DNA of 5,364 bases, taken from assembly GCA_001828545.1 (NCBI GenBank), contig MHYW01000082.1, positions 1 through 5,364 on the forward strand, read 5' to 3'. Shown one piece after another: positions 4,800 to 5,364 of this stretch. Positions within the stretch are counted from its first letter, which is position 1; each line of letters opens with the position of its first letter. A program made the position numbers and the translations under genes. Source of the stretch: Planctomycetes bacterium RIFCSPHIGHO2_12_FULL_52_36 (GTDB lineage Bacteria; Planctomycetota; Brocadiia; Brocadiales; Bathyanammoxibiaceae). The notes under the pieces are model-generated. The model was not told the origin of the DNA, ran no database searches, and saw nothing but the letters and a program-made list of their open reading frames with translations.

Positions 4800-4836
4800 T
4801 ATCTCTGCGGCTATACTCAGTTCTATCTATACCCTG

Positions 4837-5364
4837 TTAGTGTCTCTCTATTACCAGGGGTTTCTTCTCTACCCTCTGGGGCCCAAATTTAAGATAATGT
4901 AATCCTGCGGCGAGGACACCGCCTATTAGCAGTGCACTCCCAACCGTCTTCAGCGGCCCCTTCCACAGTGAGACTACCCACGGGACGCTTGGGTCTCTGG
5001 GGAGGCCGTAGTCCTCAGGCCTGTTGCCATAGGGCAGGACGTATATGGCATGGGTGCCCATGACGCCTGGGGGGTTATAGACCAACGCCTGGCTGAAACC
5101 CTGTGCCCTTAGTTGCCTCACCCGCTTCATGGCCCTTTCCAGCATCTGTCTTTTAGTACCGAACTGGAGGCATCCCGTAGGGCAGGCCTTTATGCAGGCC
5201 GGTTCTAGCCCTGCCGATACCCTGTCCGAACACAGGGTACATTTGTATACCTTCTGGCTCCTGGGGCTTAACCTCGGGACATTAAATGGACACCCTATCA
5301 CGCAGAACTGACACCCTATGCAGTTCTCCTGTACAAAGTCCACTATACCGTTGGTGTACTGCAC
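4837..5364 (-). CDS. fdnH: Formate dehydrogenase beta subunit (4Fe-4S), C-terminal part, 5' end outside window
   Basis: Electron-transfer subunit carrying electrons from the catalytic subunit to the cytochrome b subunit. The visible 175 residues (E. coli FdnH is 294) open inside the protein with QYTNGIVDF, so the GTG at the window edge is internal. Two cysteine sets are visible in fragment numbering: Cys15, 18, 21 and 25 (ENCIGCQFCVIGCPF), and Cys42, 45, 57 and 61 (KCTLC ... EPACIKACPTG). The rest follows the FdnH pattern: FGTKRQML, VYNPPGVMGTHAIYVL, VSLWKGPLK, then one membrane anchor at about 140-158 (VGSALLIGGVLAAGLHYLK) and a short charged tail. The stop is TAA at 4839-4837. The catalytic subunit gene would be expected just upstream, beyond the right edge. 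Confidence 0.96.
   Translation of the reverse strand: MQYTNGIVDFVQENCIGCQFCVIGCPFNVPRLSPRSQKVYKCTLCSDRVSAGLEPACIKACPTGCLQFGTKRQMLERAMKRVRQLRAQGFSQALVYNPPGVMGTHAIYVLPYGNRPEDYGLPRDPSVPWVVSLWKGPLKTVGSALLIGGVLAAGLHYLKFGPQRVEKKPLVIERH

Noticed and set aside
4408..4892. Two plus-strand open frames over the fdnI start and the fdnH-fdnI gap
   Set aside because: Antisense to fdnI or translated from repeat units (SPSLEGRGKGEG, LPPLGGGYLCG); no ribosome site.

Overview
The window carries seven protein-coding genes, two of them cut by the window edges, and is unusually rich in short dispersed palindromic and inverted repeats. The plus-strand half (1 to about 2413) holds the C-terminal half of a leucyl aminopeptidase (pepA, M17 family), a DUF2148 ferredoxin-domain protein of unknown function, and a stand-alone phosphopantothenoylcysteine synthetase-like protein (coaB). 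The minus-strand half (5364 down to 2439) holds a membrane-bound formate dehydrogenase locus. In transcription order it contains the 4Fe-4S beta subunit (fdnH-like, cut by the right edge), the diheme cytochrome b gamma subunit (fdnI-like), the maturation protein FdhE, and an exported protein of unknown function with a coiled coil and an FxLyD-like domain. The two halves converge with only 25 bases between the coaB and exported-protein stop codons.

The formate dehydrogenase genes fit the FDH-N/FDH-O type: a catalytic molybdenum or tungsten subunit (probably upstream, outside the window), an electron-transferring beta subunit with a C-terminal membrane anchor, and a quinone-reducing cytochrome b. 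FdhE is required to mature such enzymes. fdnI and fdhE overlap by ATGA, so they are very probably translated together. The beta and gamma genes are instead split by a 219-base GC-rich repeat cluster.

The most notable signal is a family of palindromes with GTAGGGGC ... GCCCCTAC ends. There are five copies in about 3 kb: two intergenic (991-1028, 2996-3024) and three inside fdhE (3463-3490, 3718-3754, 3906-3934). All three fdhE copies are translated in the same phase (Val-Gly-...) without a stop or frameshift, so fdhE looks like a working gene that has absorbed three mobile palindromes. Other repeat classes are a G-run/C-run hairpin element with two 63-base copies in opposite orientation (899-961 and 4636-4698), an AT-rich CAAATGACAAATG element (1631-1734), and CCCCTAATCCCTG-type tracts near gene ends (1604, 2407, 3024).

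The organism is most likely an anaerobic or respiratory bacterium from a little-cultured lineage. Membrane formate dehydrogenase, DUF2148, heavy use of AGG and ATA codons, moderately high GC and these repeats would suit groups such as Desulfobacterota or Nitrospirota. That placement is inference and the window cannot settle it. I see no tRNA, rRNA, CRISPR array, transposase or phage gene, and no wholly new multi-gene system; the repeat-in-gene phenomenon is the strongest candidate for something worth pursuing.
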